32,580 nt of DNA from Lachnospiraceae bacterium. GTDB lineage: Bacteria; Bacillota; Clostridia; Lachnospirales; Lachnospiraceae. The translations under genes and the position numbers were made by a program. This document shows positions 24,500-32,580 of the stretch, piece by piece. The stretch spans positions 1 to 32,580 of the forward strand of contig JAEENL010000133.1 in assembly GCA_016283775.1 (NCBI GenBank), written 5' to 3'. Numbering within the stretch: the stretch's first letter is position 1; each line of letters starts with the position of its first letter. The notes beneath the pieces were generated by a model that saw nothing but the letters and a program-made list of their open reading frames with translations, did not search any database and was not told where the DNA came from.

Positions 24500-26194
24500 T
24501 CAGTTGTTTTTAAGATGTGCAAAAGGATCTTCATGATCCACGGCCGTGACCGTCTCGGTAACGGTCTCACCCAAAGCGTTCACATGCTGCATCTCGTAGG
24601 TGACTACGGGATGCAGTTTTATTCCGGAAAGAGTGTTTCCATACGCATCGGCCGCATTTTCGGAGATCTTCATCGCGATGTCCGTCGCTATGAGTTCAGC
24701 TATTCTTTCAGACCCGCGGTAGGAAGAATGCAGACTGTCCACGCTCTTGTTGTTAGCAAAGTCATAGATATGATAGGTCTGCTCAACGTAGGTCCTTCCC
24801 ACTTTTTGATACCACTGAGCGGTGAGCTCCGCATTGTCTATGAGAAATGTGCCGGTTTCCTTTGCAAGGTTCCTGATGGTCACCATAAACGCATTGAGTC
24901 CCGACCCTTCAGGCTTGTCAAATTCTCCTATCTCACGCCCGTCGGCGCTCTTCCAGAATTTCGCTGTCTGCTGGCTTGTCACAAGTACCGGGATCACACC
25001 GATCTCGCGGCATTTGGTGAGCATGAGTCTCAGGTATTCTTCCATCTCCTCGGTGCTCGAGTATGTCCTGTCGTTGATGCCTTCCTGGATGATGAAATAG
25101 TCTCCTGCCTGTGCATTGTTGAGGATCCCCTGAAAATAGCCCTCATACCAGCTTTTTGCATAAGTGCCGCCGGCTCCGAGGCCGTCAACTATCACCTCAT
25201 CAGTTGTAAAATATCCGAACACCTGTCCCCATCCGGTCTGAGCTTCCCCCGGACCGGGCTCTGTGCGGAGCAGGTTTTCTCTCGGGTAATAGGTCTGGAT
25301 CGTTGAATCTCCCGCTATGTAGATATGTGTTTTTCTCGGAACGAGTGACGAAACACGGGCAAATTCGATGTAGGACACAACTGTGTCCCCGACCATCGAA
25401 AACCTTGCTTCGCCCCCTGTAACCACGATGTCTTTTGCCGAAAAAGTGAGGTCCGATCCCTTTCTTCCGGTGCCGCCTATCCCCACATTCACGCCGAAAG
25501 CGCCGTCGTTTATGCAAAGCGTGGAACGTGCCTGTTCTGCCTTTCGCACCGTAACATCATAGAATCCGTCGGGAAGCGCCGCAACAAAATAGTTCTCGGA
25601 GCTCCTGAGTTTCACACCCTTTGTGTCACTGTCCACGTTCCCGATAAAACCGGCATCACAGGTCTCATCATACTTGGTCGTCCACGGCACCTTGATGAAT
25701 CCGTCCTCTTCGGTGTTTTTATCTTTTCCGAGGCTGTACTTAAAAACAACCGAGACCTCTGCCGCTGCCGCAGGCTTTGAAAACTCAAGCTTCAAAACGC
25801 CGTTTTCCGCTTTTGAGGTAAAAACTTCCGCCTCACCGTCGGTAAACACGACAGTCACCCTGAAATCGGCATTCACACCGTATGTCTTCATTCCCGAGAC
25901 ATCGACTGCCGTTTCTGTGGCACCGTTTAGTTCTGTGTTCACATACGTGTATTCCGAAAGATCATAGGTTCTTGTCACCCTTGTGGGTTCAGGTGTCGGA
26001 GAAGGCTCCTGAAGTTCCGGTGTCTCAGTCGCTTTCGGGCTTTCGGTAGGTAAAGCTACCCCGGTATCCTCCGGCGCTGTGCTCGTCACAACAGCCTCCG
26101 GAGTCGGAGTGACATCATTGTTTCCCTTATTTCCACATGCGGCCGCAAGGACAAAAAGCCCTGCGACCGCTGCCATCAAATATCTCTTATGCAT
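24500..26194 (-). CDS. SGNH-family esterase lipoprotein, rhamnogalacturonan acetylesterase-like
   Basis: This is a 564-residue secreted lipoprotein with signal peptide MHKRYLMAAVAGLFVLAAAC (Cys20) and a Pro/Thr/Glu linker to about 75. A beta-rich N-terminal half (to about 285) includes a possible carbohydrate-binding module. The C-terminal esterase domain has IAGDST (Ser297), GGTYAKSW, QEGIND and DSLH (Asp486, His489), the four SGNH blocks. The family removes acetyl groups from pectin-type polysaccharides; the exact substrate is inferred. ATG 26194 overlaps the upstream ABC transporter stop by 8 bases, with AGAGG as ribosome binding site, so it is probably cotranslated. Its end is one base from that of the convergent Cys-Ala repeat gene. 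Confidence 0.88.
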   Translation of the reverse strand: MHKRYLMAAVAGLFVLAAACGNKGNNDVTPTPEAVVTSTAPEDTGVALPTESPKATETPELQEPSPTPEPTRVTRTYDLSEYTYVNTELNGATETAVDVSGMKTYGVNADFRVTVVFTDGEAEVFTSKAENGVLKLEFSKPAAAAEVSVVFKYSLGKDKNTEEDGFIKVPWTTKYDETCDAGFIGNVDSDTKGVKLRSSENYFVAALPDGFYDVTVRKAEQARSTLCINDGAFGVNVGIGGTGRKGSDLTFSAKDIVVTGGEARFSMVGDTVVSYIEFARVSSLVPRKTHIYIAGDSTIQTYYPRENLLRTEPGPGEAQTGWGQVFGYFTTDEVIVDGLGAGGTYAKSWYEGYFQGILNNAQAGDYFIIQEGINDRTYSSTEEMEEYLRLMLTKCREIGVIPVLVTSQQTAKFWKSADGREIGEFDKPEGSGLNAFMVTIRNLAKETGTFLIDNAELTAQWYQKVGRTYVEQTYHIYDFANNKSVDSLHSSYRGSERIAELIATDIAMKISENAADAYGNTLSGIKLHPVVTYEMQHVNALGETVTETVTAVDHEDPFAHLKNN

Positions 26195-28406
26195 CTCTTG
26201 CCTCTGTATCATCGGTCTTTGTTCCCTGCATCTCAAGCTGCGCGGTGACAAGACCGTAGTATATGCCTTTCTTTTCCATAAGCTCATTATGCGTTCCCAC
26301 TTCAGCGATCCTGTGTCCGTCGATCACCACAAGACGATCCGCGTTTTTGAGTGTGGACAGGCGGTGCGCTATCGCAAACGTGGTCTTGCCGTCAGTAAGG
26401 CGCTGCAGAGCGGTCTGGATGAGATATTCGCTCTCGGTGTCGAGGCTCGCCGTGGCCTCATCGAGGATCAGTATCCTGGGGTCGTTGAGAATCGCTCTTG
26501 CGATCGCTATCCTCTGCCTCTCGCCGCCCGACAGATTGTGTCCCTTTTCACCGACGTACGTATTGTAGCCATCGGGAGTCTTCAGGATGAAATCGTGCGC
26601 ATTCGCCATCTTTGCGGCCCTTATCACTTCTTCGACAGTGGCATCGCGCTTTGCAAACTTTATGTTGTTCAATATGGTGCCGGAGAAAAGGAAGGTCTCC
26701 TGCAGCACCACGCCTATCTGCGAATGGTAGTCCGCAGTCTTTATGTCTTTTATGTTGATGCCGTCTATAAGTATCTCACCGTCATTCACATCATAAAGAT
26801 GCATGATGAGGTTTATCATGGTGGACTTTCCGGTGCCCGACGCTCCGACAAGGCCTATCATCTCGCCCTGTCTGACTTTAAGATCCACATGCTCCAGCAC
26901 GGGCTCATAAGTCTTGTAGCCGAATGTGACATCCTTAAACTCGACATCTCCCTGAACGCGGTGCTTTACTGCCTTTGCAGAGTCGGCTATCCTCGGCTCC
27001 TGGTTCATCACATCGCTTATCCTCTCAACAGAGGTCACAAGGTTCATGAGGTGCCTCGGGAGATTTGAAAGCCATCCGAAGTATGAATACATCATCGTGG
27101 TATAGCTTACAAACTGCATCAGCTCACCGATCGTCTTTTCTCCGTGGAGGATACTCTTTCCACCGAAAAACGTGATCATGTAAACACCTACGCCCATAAG
27201 GAACTGCATGATGGGGAAAAGGATCGCAAAGAAGGTCTCGTTCCTTCTCTGTGTCAGCGCGTAACTGTCCGCCGCCTCGTTGAAACGCACGGATTCGTCA
27301 TATTCCTTGCCGTAGGATTTTACGACAGACATTCCCGAAAGGACATCTCGAAGGTTTGAATTGATCTTGTCCTCTTTCTTACGCTGCATGTGGAAGCGTC
27401 TGTGGATGTTGTGCCTGAAAAATACGGCGATCCCGATGGACACAGGTATGAACACAAATGACAAAAGCGCGAGCTTCCAGTCAAGTACGAGCATGTAGAC
27501 CACAACGCTTATCAGGATGATCAGCACCGTGAAAAGGTTGCAGAACGGTCCGGCCATGAAATCGCTCACTCTCATAGTGTCACGGAGCACACGGTTCATA
27601 AGGTCGCCCGGCTTTCTCTCGTCAATGAACGAAAGCGACAATGTCTGTATCTTTCCGTACAGTTTCTGCCTGAGATCGGTGCTCACTATAGTACCGAGTT
27701 TTGAGCAGGAATAGTTTTTAAGGACGTTTATCACAGCGGACGCCATGCTGATTGCAAACATCAGGATGAGGCACAATCCCGCCGCCCCAAAGGTCCCGTT
27801 GGGATCTGTGAGTATGTTGTCCACAAGATATTTTTGCACCTCAGGATGCAGGATGGTGACCAGGGATGAAAGGAGCATCAGCACAAGTATCCCCGCAAAC
27901 TGCAGTTTGTAGGGGCGTGCAAGGTCTATGATCTCACTCGAAAGTCCTTTTTGCTTTTTTGCGCAGTGCGGGCATTCTCTGGTCCCCGGGAGCGCGCGGC
28001 CGCATTTTGGACAGATCTTTTCGTACTCCTCGCTCTTCACCCTCTCGTCCGAGCCTGAGATAAGGAGCCTGCAGCCCCTTGCAACATATGCAAATCTTGC
28101 AAGGTGATGCGCGGAAAATCTCACCACGACCTCAGCTTCTCCGGTCACTTTGGGCACAACGTAAAGAACGCCGCAGGACACGCCGTTTTCGCTCTTTACG
28201 TCCAAAAGACCGCATATATCATATTCTTTTTTTACCGCGCCGTTTTCATATGCCACAAGCCTGTCTTTTGTAACGACGAGCCATGCATCCTTCTGATAAA
28301 GCCCGGAAGCCGTGATATCATAGGGCACGCTGTAGTAGATCTCGTCGTTCGTGGTAAGTCCGAGTGCGGACAAAATGCCGGCCGGCAGTTCGTTTTTCAG
28401 TATCAC
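26187..28406 (-). CDS. ABC transporter (fused membrane/ATPase) with PH-like and zinc-ribbon N-terminus
   Basis: This is a 739-residue half-transporter of the exporter type. The N-terminal 120 residues look PH-like (WLVVTKDRLVAYENG). A zinc ribbon (Cys132, 135, 145, 148) precedes six membrane helices (about 165-450). The ATPase has Walker A GASGTGKS (521-528), signature NLSGGERQR and ILILDEATASLD, all intact. The frame can be opened with TTG 28433, but GTG 28406 is preferred, with AAAGGGAG 7 bases upstream. It is the third gene of a set with another ABC half-transporter and a DUF1854 protein, and the two halves probably form a heterodimer. Substrate is unknown; my recollection is that such sets are named cyanophycin-associated elsewhere. 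Confidence 0.9.
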   Translation of the reverse strand: MILKNELPAGILSALGLTTNDEIYYSVPYDITASGLYQKDAWLVVTKDRLVAYENGAVKKEYDICGLLDVKSENGVSCGVLYVVPKVTGEAEVVVRFSAHHLARFAYVARGCRLLISGSDERVKSEEYEKICPKCGRALPGTRECPHCAKKQKGLSSEIIDLARPYKLQFAGILVLMLLSSLVTILHPEVQKYLVDNILTDPNGTFGAAGLCLILMFAISMASAVINVLKNYSCSKLGTIVSTDLRQKLYGKIQTLSLSFIDERKPGDLMNRVLRDTMRVSDFMAGPFCNLFTVLIILISVVVYMLVLDWKLALLSFVFIPVSIGIAVFFRHNIHRRFHMQRKKEDKINSNLRDVLSGMSVVKSYGKEYDESVRFNEAADSYALTQRRNETFFAILFPIMQFLMGVGVYMITFFGGKSILHGEKTIGELMQFVSYTTMMYSYFGWLSNLPRHLMNLVTSVERISDVMNQEPRIADSAKAVKHRVQGDVEFKDVTFGYKTYEPVLEHVDLKVRQGEMIGLVGASGTGKSTMINLIMHLYDVNDGEILIDGINIKDIKTADYHSQIGVVLQETFLFSGTILNNIKFAKRDATVEEVIRAAKMANAHDFILKTPDGYNTYVGEKGHNLSGGERQRIAIARAILNDPRILILDEATASLDTESEYLIQTALQRLTDGKTTFAIAHRLSTLKNADRLVVIDGHRIAEVGTHNELMEKKGIYYGLVTAQLEMQGTKTDDTEARDA

Positions 28407-28437
28407 TTTTTTTCTCCCTTTTTTGAGGGCCAATTGA

Positions 28438-28983
28438 CTACAGGAACAGGTCTATCTTTTTTCTCTCCGTTGCGGAAAGCTTGGTAACGTCAGGTATCTC
28501 AAAGCGGTTCTCGTCAAGATCGGATATGATGATCCTGGTCTCTGTGAGATGGACCACGTCACTTCCGCCCATGTGGATGGTGAACCTGCACTCACCGCGG
28601 TCGGTCATTACGTCAAAGTAAGCATAACCGTATTCGTCTTTTACGTTGATTATCTTTGTGATGACAGGCGTGAAATACCTGAGATTAAGCTGTTCTTCAA
28701 GCATTTTACGGGTATCCGCGTCAAGTGACGACATATCCTCGATGATGCCTATCTCCTTGGAACGCTCCTCAGTGGTGCGGATGGAGATAAAATGCCCGGG
28801 ATCGGTAAAAGGAAACATCCTCACGACCTGTACCCTGGGATACTTTTCTCCGCCTGTCTCAAGGCTCACAAAACCGCCCGCTGTGCGCGTGAACTTTGCG
28901 TTTTCGGGAGTGAGCATGTTTATGCGGAGCATCTCCTCGGTCTCTTTTTCCATTTGTTCAAGATCGAATTCTTTTTCTTCCAT
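28438..28983 (-). CDS. DUF1854-family protein
   Basis: This is a 181-residue soluble protein without a signal peptide. The blocks VRMFPFTDPGHFISIRTTEERSKEIGIIEDMSSLDADTRKMLEEQL, RYFTPVITKIINVKDEYGYAYFDVMTDRGECRFTIHM and LDENRFEIPD match the DUF1854 family. Proteins of this family occur between or beside ABC transporters, and some databases label them cyanophycin-metabolism-associated. No biochemical role is known to me. ATG 28983 lies 3 bases after the previous ABC gene stops, with GGGAG upstream, so translation is coupled. It may be a cytoplasmic accessory subunit of the two-ABC exporter. No cyanophycin synthetase or cyanophycinase is in the window. Confidence 0.85.
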   Translation of the reverse strand: MEEKEFDLEQMEKETEEMLRINMLTPENAKFTRTAGGFVSLETGGEKYPRVQVVRMFPFTDPGHFISIRTTEERSKEIGIIEDMSSLDADTRKMLEEQLNLRYFTPVITKIINVKDEYGYAYFDVMTDRGECRFTIHMGGSDVVHLTETRIIISDLDENRFEIPDVTKLSATERKKIDLFL

Positions 28984-28986
28984 TTT

Positions 28987-31437
28987 TTACTCCCTAAGTG
29001 CCAGAGCTTTGGTCTGGAGCTCCATGAGCTTGAAATATGTGCCTTTTAAGTCTTTAAGTTCTTCGTGGGTGCCGCGTTCCGTGATCTCGCCGTTGTCAAG
29101 CACGCACAGGAAATCGGCGTCTCTCAGCGTTGAAAGGCGGTGCGCTATGGAGATCGTGGTGCGCCCCTTTACCAGATAATTTATCGATGTCTGGATGGCT
29201 CGCTCGGTCTCTGTGTCCACGGAGGCTGTGGCCTCGTCGAGAATGAGGATCTTTGGATCCGCAAGGATGGCGCGCGCTATGGAGATCCTCTGTCTCTCAC
29301 CGCCGGAAAGCTCTCTTCCAGACGCGCCCACAACGGTGTTGTAACCGTCCGGGAGCCTCATGATGAACTCATGCGCACTTGCGAGCTTTGCGGCTCTGAT
29401 GATCTCCTGCTTTGTGGCCGAGGAATTTGCATATGCTATGTTTTCTTCCACGGTCCCCATAAAGATATAGGTTTCCTGTGAGACCATAGCAACGTTTCTT
29501 CTAAGGTCCCTGAAAGCGAGTTCTTTTATGTCTATCCCGTCTATCAGTATGCTTCCCTCTTCGGGATCGTACATACGTGAAATGAGATTTACAAGCGTGG
29601 TCTTTCCCGCGCCGGATCTTCCGACGATACCGAGCATGCTGCCCGCGGGTATCGTAAGATTTATGTTCTTAAGGACCGGCCTGTTTACTTCATAGCCGAA
29701 GGTCACATTCTTCAGTTCGATGCTTCCTTCCACTTTTTCAAGAGGAACAGGGTTTTCGGCCTCTGTGACCTCAGGTACCGCGTCGATTATCTCAAACATA
29801 CGCTGGGCGGCGTTCATGCTGTCCGCCCACGCCCTGAATATCCAGGACGCAAAGCGCATGGGGCCGTCAAGCTGTGAAACGTAGCCGGTAAAGGTGATGA
29901 GCACGCCGAGTGCCATGGTGTGCCTTCCGAGGATAAAGAAAGCGCCGAGAGCCCAGATCAGAATTCCCGCTCCGCCATGTGCAAAAGAGAAAACAAGCGT
30001 GTTGTAGTTTTCAAGTCCCACAATGGACATCTCGGCGTCTTTAAGACGCTTGTTCGTGCCAACGAACCTGTTCTCTTCGTTTTCTTCCTGTCCGAAGGCC
30101 TTTACCACTCTGGCTCCGGTGAGGTTGTCATTGACCTGGCTGTTGATGCTTCGTTCGGCTCTGTGCCTCTTTCCGAACGCATTCCAGAAGCGGGGCCTTA
30201 TGTAGAAGGAGAAGATGAAAGCGATAGGCTCAAGCACGAGCGCCACAAGCGCCATCTTCCAATTGATCTTAAACATCACCGCAAATGTGGTGATAAGCGT
30301 GAATGCGTGAATGAAAATATAGGGCACCTGATCGATGAAAAAGCCCGCGACACGTTCAGCATCGCTCAGGACTCTTGTCATCAGGCTTCCTGTCTGCCTG
30401 CTCTTGAAAAAGCTGATGGAAAGCTTTCCCATCACGTTGAAAATGTCCTTTTTCATATCGCAGACCACCCGCGACACTATCCTCGCCGTGAACACACCTT
30501 GCAGGATGGTAAGAAGCTGTCCCATGAGACGCGCCATGAACATGGTGAGTATCACAAAAAACAGAGCGAGCACAAAGTCCCCGTTTTTGATGCCGACTGA
30601 AAGCAGGAAATCCTCGTTTTTCGTAAGGACATAGTCATAGAGCACGGTACCGTTAAGATACGGCCATACGAGGTTTAACAGCGCGACCAGAAGGTACATC
30701 AGCACCATCAGCGCCATGAGTGCCTTGTATCTTGCAAAATATTTGAAGGTGCGGACGAAAATGGTCTTTCTGTCTATGCATCTCGGGCAGACCTTGCGGT
30801 CCTTGTTGGGATACATCATTCCGCAGATTGGGCAGTATTCGTCCTCTTCGTTTTCGGGGCCTCCCGGGCCACCGTGTCCGCCAAAGCCACGGGGACCGCC
30901 GGGACCGTGTCCTCCTATCGGAAGCTTGTGTTTTTCCTTGCCGGGAGCACCTTCCTCTCCCTCCGGGAATTTTTCCTCCCTGCCGGGAAGCCGGTCAAAT
31001 TCCCTGACAAACTTGTGCATCTTTCTCCTGTGGAGATTGGAAAAAACGCAGGCCACACGCTCAATGCCGTTTTCGTCCTCCATGATGAGGAGGCTGATCG
31101 CGACCTGAGGCTCTATCTTGAGTTTTTTGATACTGTCGTTTTCAAATACAGTGCATTTCCAGTCGAAGTCACGTTCGCGCTCCATATCCTTTATGGAGAG
31201 GTAGCCCTTGAAATTTCTGGGTTCCCTGCTCTCGCTTTCTGCGGCGAATACAAATAAATGTTTTTCCGTAAGCACAATAAAGCCGTCGGCATACTGACAC
31301 GCCTCATTCATGTCAGTTGCCGCGGCCGCAACTATCCTCTCATTCTCTGCGCCTTTTTCCGAAACGATCTGTCTGATCGCTTTGGGAACTCTGGGTTCCT
31401 CTTTTTTGGGCGCTTCGTTCAAATTGTTTTCGTTCAT
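28987..31437 (-). CDS. ABC transporter (fused membrane/ATPase) with PH-like, Gly-rich and zinc-ribbon N-terminus
   Basis: This 816-residue half-transporter is the first gene of the DUF1854 set. A PH-like region (about 15-148, with IVLTEKHLFVFAAE) is followed by a Gly/Pro-rich hinge (about 174-195) and a zinc ribbon (Cys202, 205, 217, 220). Six membrane helices and an ATPase with Walker A GRSGAGKT, signature ELSGGERQR and ILILDEATASVD come next. Both half-transporters keep the catalytic Glu, so neither ATP site looks degenerate. AAGGGG precedes ATG 31437. The N-terminal modules on the cytoplasmic side suggest contact with a cytosolic partner or substrate; the transported compound cannot be read from the sequence. 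Confidence 0.9.
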   Translation of the reverse strand: MNENNLNEAPKKEEPRVPKAIRQIVSEKGAENERIVAAAATDMNEACQYADGFIVLTEKHLFVFAAESESREPRNFKGYLSIKDMERERDFDWKCTVFENDSIKKLKIEPQVAISLLIMEDENGIERVACVFSNLHRRKMHKFVREFDRLPGREEKFPEGEEGAPGKEKHKLPIGGHGPGGPRGFGGHGGPGGPENEEDEYCPICGMMYPNKDRKVCPRCIDRKTIFVRTFKYFARYKALMALMVLMYLLVALLNLVWPYLNGTVLYDYVLTKNEDFLLSVGIKNGDFVLALFFVILTMFMARLMGQLLTILQGVFTARIVSRVVCDMKKDIFNVMGKLSISFFKSRQTGSLMTRVLSDAERVAGFFIDQVPYIFIHAFTLITTFAVMFKINWKMALVALVLEPIAFIFSFYIRPRFWNAFGKRHRAERSINSQVNDNLTGARVVKAFGQEENEENRFVGTNKRLKDAEMSIVGLENYNTLVFSFAHGGAGILIWALGAFFILGRHTMALGVLITFTGYVSQLDGPMRFASWIFRAWADSMNAAQRMFEIIDAVPEVTEAENPVPLEKVEGSIELKNVTFGYEVNRPVLKNINLTIPAGSMLGIVGRSGAGKTTLVNLISRMYDPEEGSILIDGIDIKELAFRDLRRNVAMVSQETYIFMGTVEENIAYANSSATKQEIIRAAKLASAHEFIMRLPDGYNTVVGASGRELSGGERQRISIARAILADPKILILDEATASVDTETERAIQTSINYLVKGRTTISIAHRLSTLRDADFLCVLDNGEITERGTHEELKDLKGTYFKLMELQTKALALRE

Positions 31438-31505
31438 GATCCCCTTTTTTCATTTTCCCGGATCCCTGTCCGGGCGTTCAGGCCGGTCTTTAAAGCAACA
31501 CGCGA

Positions 31506-31534
31506 ATTGTATCATACTCCAGAATAAATAGCAA
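31506..31534 (-). promoter_or_regulatory. Promoter of the ABC/DUF1854/ABC/esterase operon
   Basis: The minus strand has -35 TTGCTA (31534-31529), a 17-base spacer and -10 TACAAT (31511-31506) with an extended TG at 31514-31513. The -35 lies inside the end of the upstream fusion gene. A small leader hairpin, CCCGGA with TCCGGG (31457-31474), lies between the promoter and the start codon. Confidence 0.65.
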
Positions 31535-32540
31535 GAAAAGCGTCCGCCTTTGCAAGCAGGTCCTTCAGGTTCTGATACTGAAAGCAGGAAAGTGCCTCCT
31601 CGTACTTGCACAATCTGATCTGGCTGATCTCTTCATCCTGTTTTTTATAGTCAAAACTGTCGATCCGCCCGACAAAATGGATCACCTGCTTGTATTTGTC
31701 ACAATCAGACATGTAGTAGGCCATCTCGTCCCTGAATCCGTCAAGTATCTCTGCCTTGATGTTCGTCTCTTCCATGCACTCGCGAAGTGCCGTCTCCCGC
31801 TCGGTCTCGTTTTCTTCGACATGTCCCTTTGGGAAGCAGACAACATCGTTCGTCTGCCTGATCAGCAGGTAATATATCTCGTTGTCTTTAACAGTAAAAG
31901 GAACTATCCCGCATGATTTCTGGGCTTTGAGGCACCAGAGCAGGCTGTTTCGTATGAGTTTCCCATATTCCGGCTGCTTAAACTGTTCTGCGGTATGTCC
32001 CGGAGAAAGATAGACAACGCGGCCCTTTCCGACTTCCCTGCACCATGCCGCGGGATAAAGCTCATCCCTGTATCTGTAGTTCATAAGCAATGTACGGGGT
32101 CCGTCACAAAGATCGAATTGATACGGTTCTTCTTTCAGTTCGAAAGGGGAAATCTCTTCTGTGATCCGATGCTGAGTAAAAGTATATTTAAGGATCTCCT
32201 GCTCGGGATGGGAAACAAAGCTCCCGCCGATAAGTTCCTTCAATTTCTCATTTTTTGCGATGCATATGCCATTATGCAGCACAAGCAGCGCTCCGCCGTT
32301 TTTCACATAGCGGTCAAGCGCTTCCGCTTCAGCGTCTCCTATCTCACGATCCCAGATATCAAGAAACGAGATAACGCAGTCATATTGTGATGCGTTTCGC
32401 AGTTCCTCCACCTTGTCGGTCACAATCAGCTCACCGATATCACCAAAGATCGCCCTGAGTATGTCTTCCACAGGATCCAGCGGATGATACGGTGCTTCGT
32501 GCGCATAGGTCCCAAGCAGTAAAAAAGCATGTTCTTTCAT
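31512..32540 (-). CDS. ThuA-like glutamine-amidotransferase-fold domain fused to a Nudix hydrolase
   Basis: This 342-residue protein has two domains. Residues 1 to about 208 resemble the ThuA family (YDCVISFLDIW, NGGALLVLHNG, VVYLSPGHTAEQF), a class I amidotransferase-like fold found in sugar metabolism. Residues about 210-342 are a Nudix domain. Its box starts at Gly239 and has Glu245, Arg253-Glu254 and Glu257-Glu258; only the late Gly is replaced by Asn260. Nudix enzymes cleave nucleoside diphosphates linked to other groups. ATG 32540 follows GGAGGG. The junction is continuous with no stop or frameshift, so the fusion is genuine in this sequence. The combined substrate is unknown, possibly a nucleotide sugar. 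Confidence 0.85.
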   Translation of the reverse strand: MKEHAFLLLGTYAHEAPYHPLDPVEDILRAIFGDIGELIVTDKVEELRNASQYDCVISFLDIWDREIGDAEAEALDRYVKNGGALLVLHNGICIAKNEKLKELIGGSFVSHPEQEILKYTFTQHRITEEISPFELKEEPYQFDLCDGPRTLLMNYRYRDELYPAAWCREVGKGRVVYLSPGHTAEQFKQPEYGKLIRNSLLWCLKAQKSCGIVPFTVKDNEIYYLLIRQTNDVVCFPKGHVEENETERETALRECMEETNIKAEILDGFRDEMAYYMSDCDKYKQVIHFVGRIDSFDYKKQDEEISQIRLCKYEEALSCFQYQNLKDLLAKADAFLAIYSGV

Positions 32541-32580
32541 TTATTCCCTCCGTTGTATTTGCTCCGTCGCTGCTCCTTCA

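Noticed and set aside
24500-31437. The esterase and ABC genes as export or maturation partners of the radical SAM product
   Set aside because: They are on the opposite strand with their own promoter, and neither ABC protein has a C39 peptidase domain; adjacency alone is not enough.
26187-31437. Cyanophycin storage locus
   Set aside because: Only the associated ABC and DUF1854 types are present; no synthetase or cyanophycinase is seen.
32541-32580. Tail of a further minus-strand gene ending TAA at 32541-32543, directly before the ThuA-Nudix start
   Set aside because: Only about 12 codons would be visible, so it cannot be supported, although the close TAA-ATG junction would fit an operon.
1-32580. 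tRNA, rRNA, CRISPR, insertion sequences and prophage genes
   Set aside because: No cloverleaf, direct-repeat array, transposase or integrase sequence was found on either strand by eye.

Overview
The window looks like a chromosomal segment of a low-to-mid GC Gram-positive anaerobe, most likely a clostridial bacterium of the Lachnospiraceae type. The reasons are strong GGAGG-type ribosome binding sites before almost every gene, secA followed by a frameshifted prfB, lipoproteins with Thr-Pro-rich linkers after the lipid-modified cysteine, and the protein families seen (AraC regulators beside oligosaccharide-type ABC importers, a large FGGY kinase next to araD, a DUF1854 protein between two ABC transporters). 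This assignment is inference from family knowledge; there is no rRNA or other marker. No tRNA, rRNA, CRISPR array, insertion sequence or prophage gene was found.

Left part (1-8500): a minus-strand operon encodes a solute-binding lipoprotein, two permeases and two ATPases of the peptide/nickel/oligosaccharide (Opp/Dpp) importer class, followed by a HAD-type hydrolase cut by the window edge. A hairpin separates the binding-protein gene from the permease genes. A divergent AraC-family regulator probably controls the importer. A small membrane protein overlaps the regulator's end on the other strand. Next, a plus-strand PIN-PhoH ATPase gene converges on a TetR regulator, with a shared bidirectional terminator between them.

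Middle part (10.7-20.3 kb): a long minus-strand series runs secA, prfB (programmed +1 frameshift), a CheW-like protein, an FGGY sugar kinase, L-ribulose-5-phosphate 4-epimerase, a membrane GGDEF protein and a metallo-beta-lactamase-fold lipoprotein. No convincing terminator lies between these genes, so housekeeping, chemotaxis-like, pentose and second-messenger genes may share transcripts. secA has a good extended -10 promoter and probably a TTG start. Three near-consensus DnaA boxes lie just upstream of that promoter.

Right part (20.3-32.5 kb): small proteins (an unknown, a bacterial PH-domain protein and a possible duplicated RhaM-like protein) precede the most interesting locus. This is a plus-strand pair: a radical SAM enzyme and, overlapping it by 4 bases, a membrane protein. 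The membrane protein has a signal peptide, an ectodomain, a membrane segment, a cytoplasmic zinc ribbon and a C-terminal Cys-Ala-Cys-Ala tail with eight cysteines, which looks like a substrate for the enzyme. Facing it on the minus strand is a group of two large ABC transporters, each with a PH-like N-terminus and a zinc ribbon, with a DUF1854 protein between them and an SGNH esterase lipoprotein at the end. A ThuA-like/Nudix fusion closes the window.
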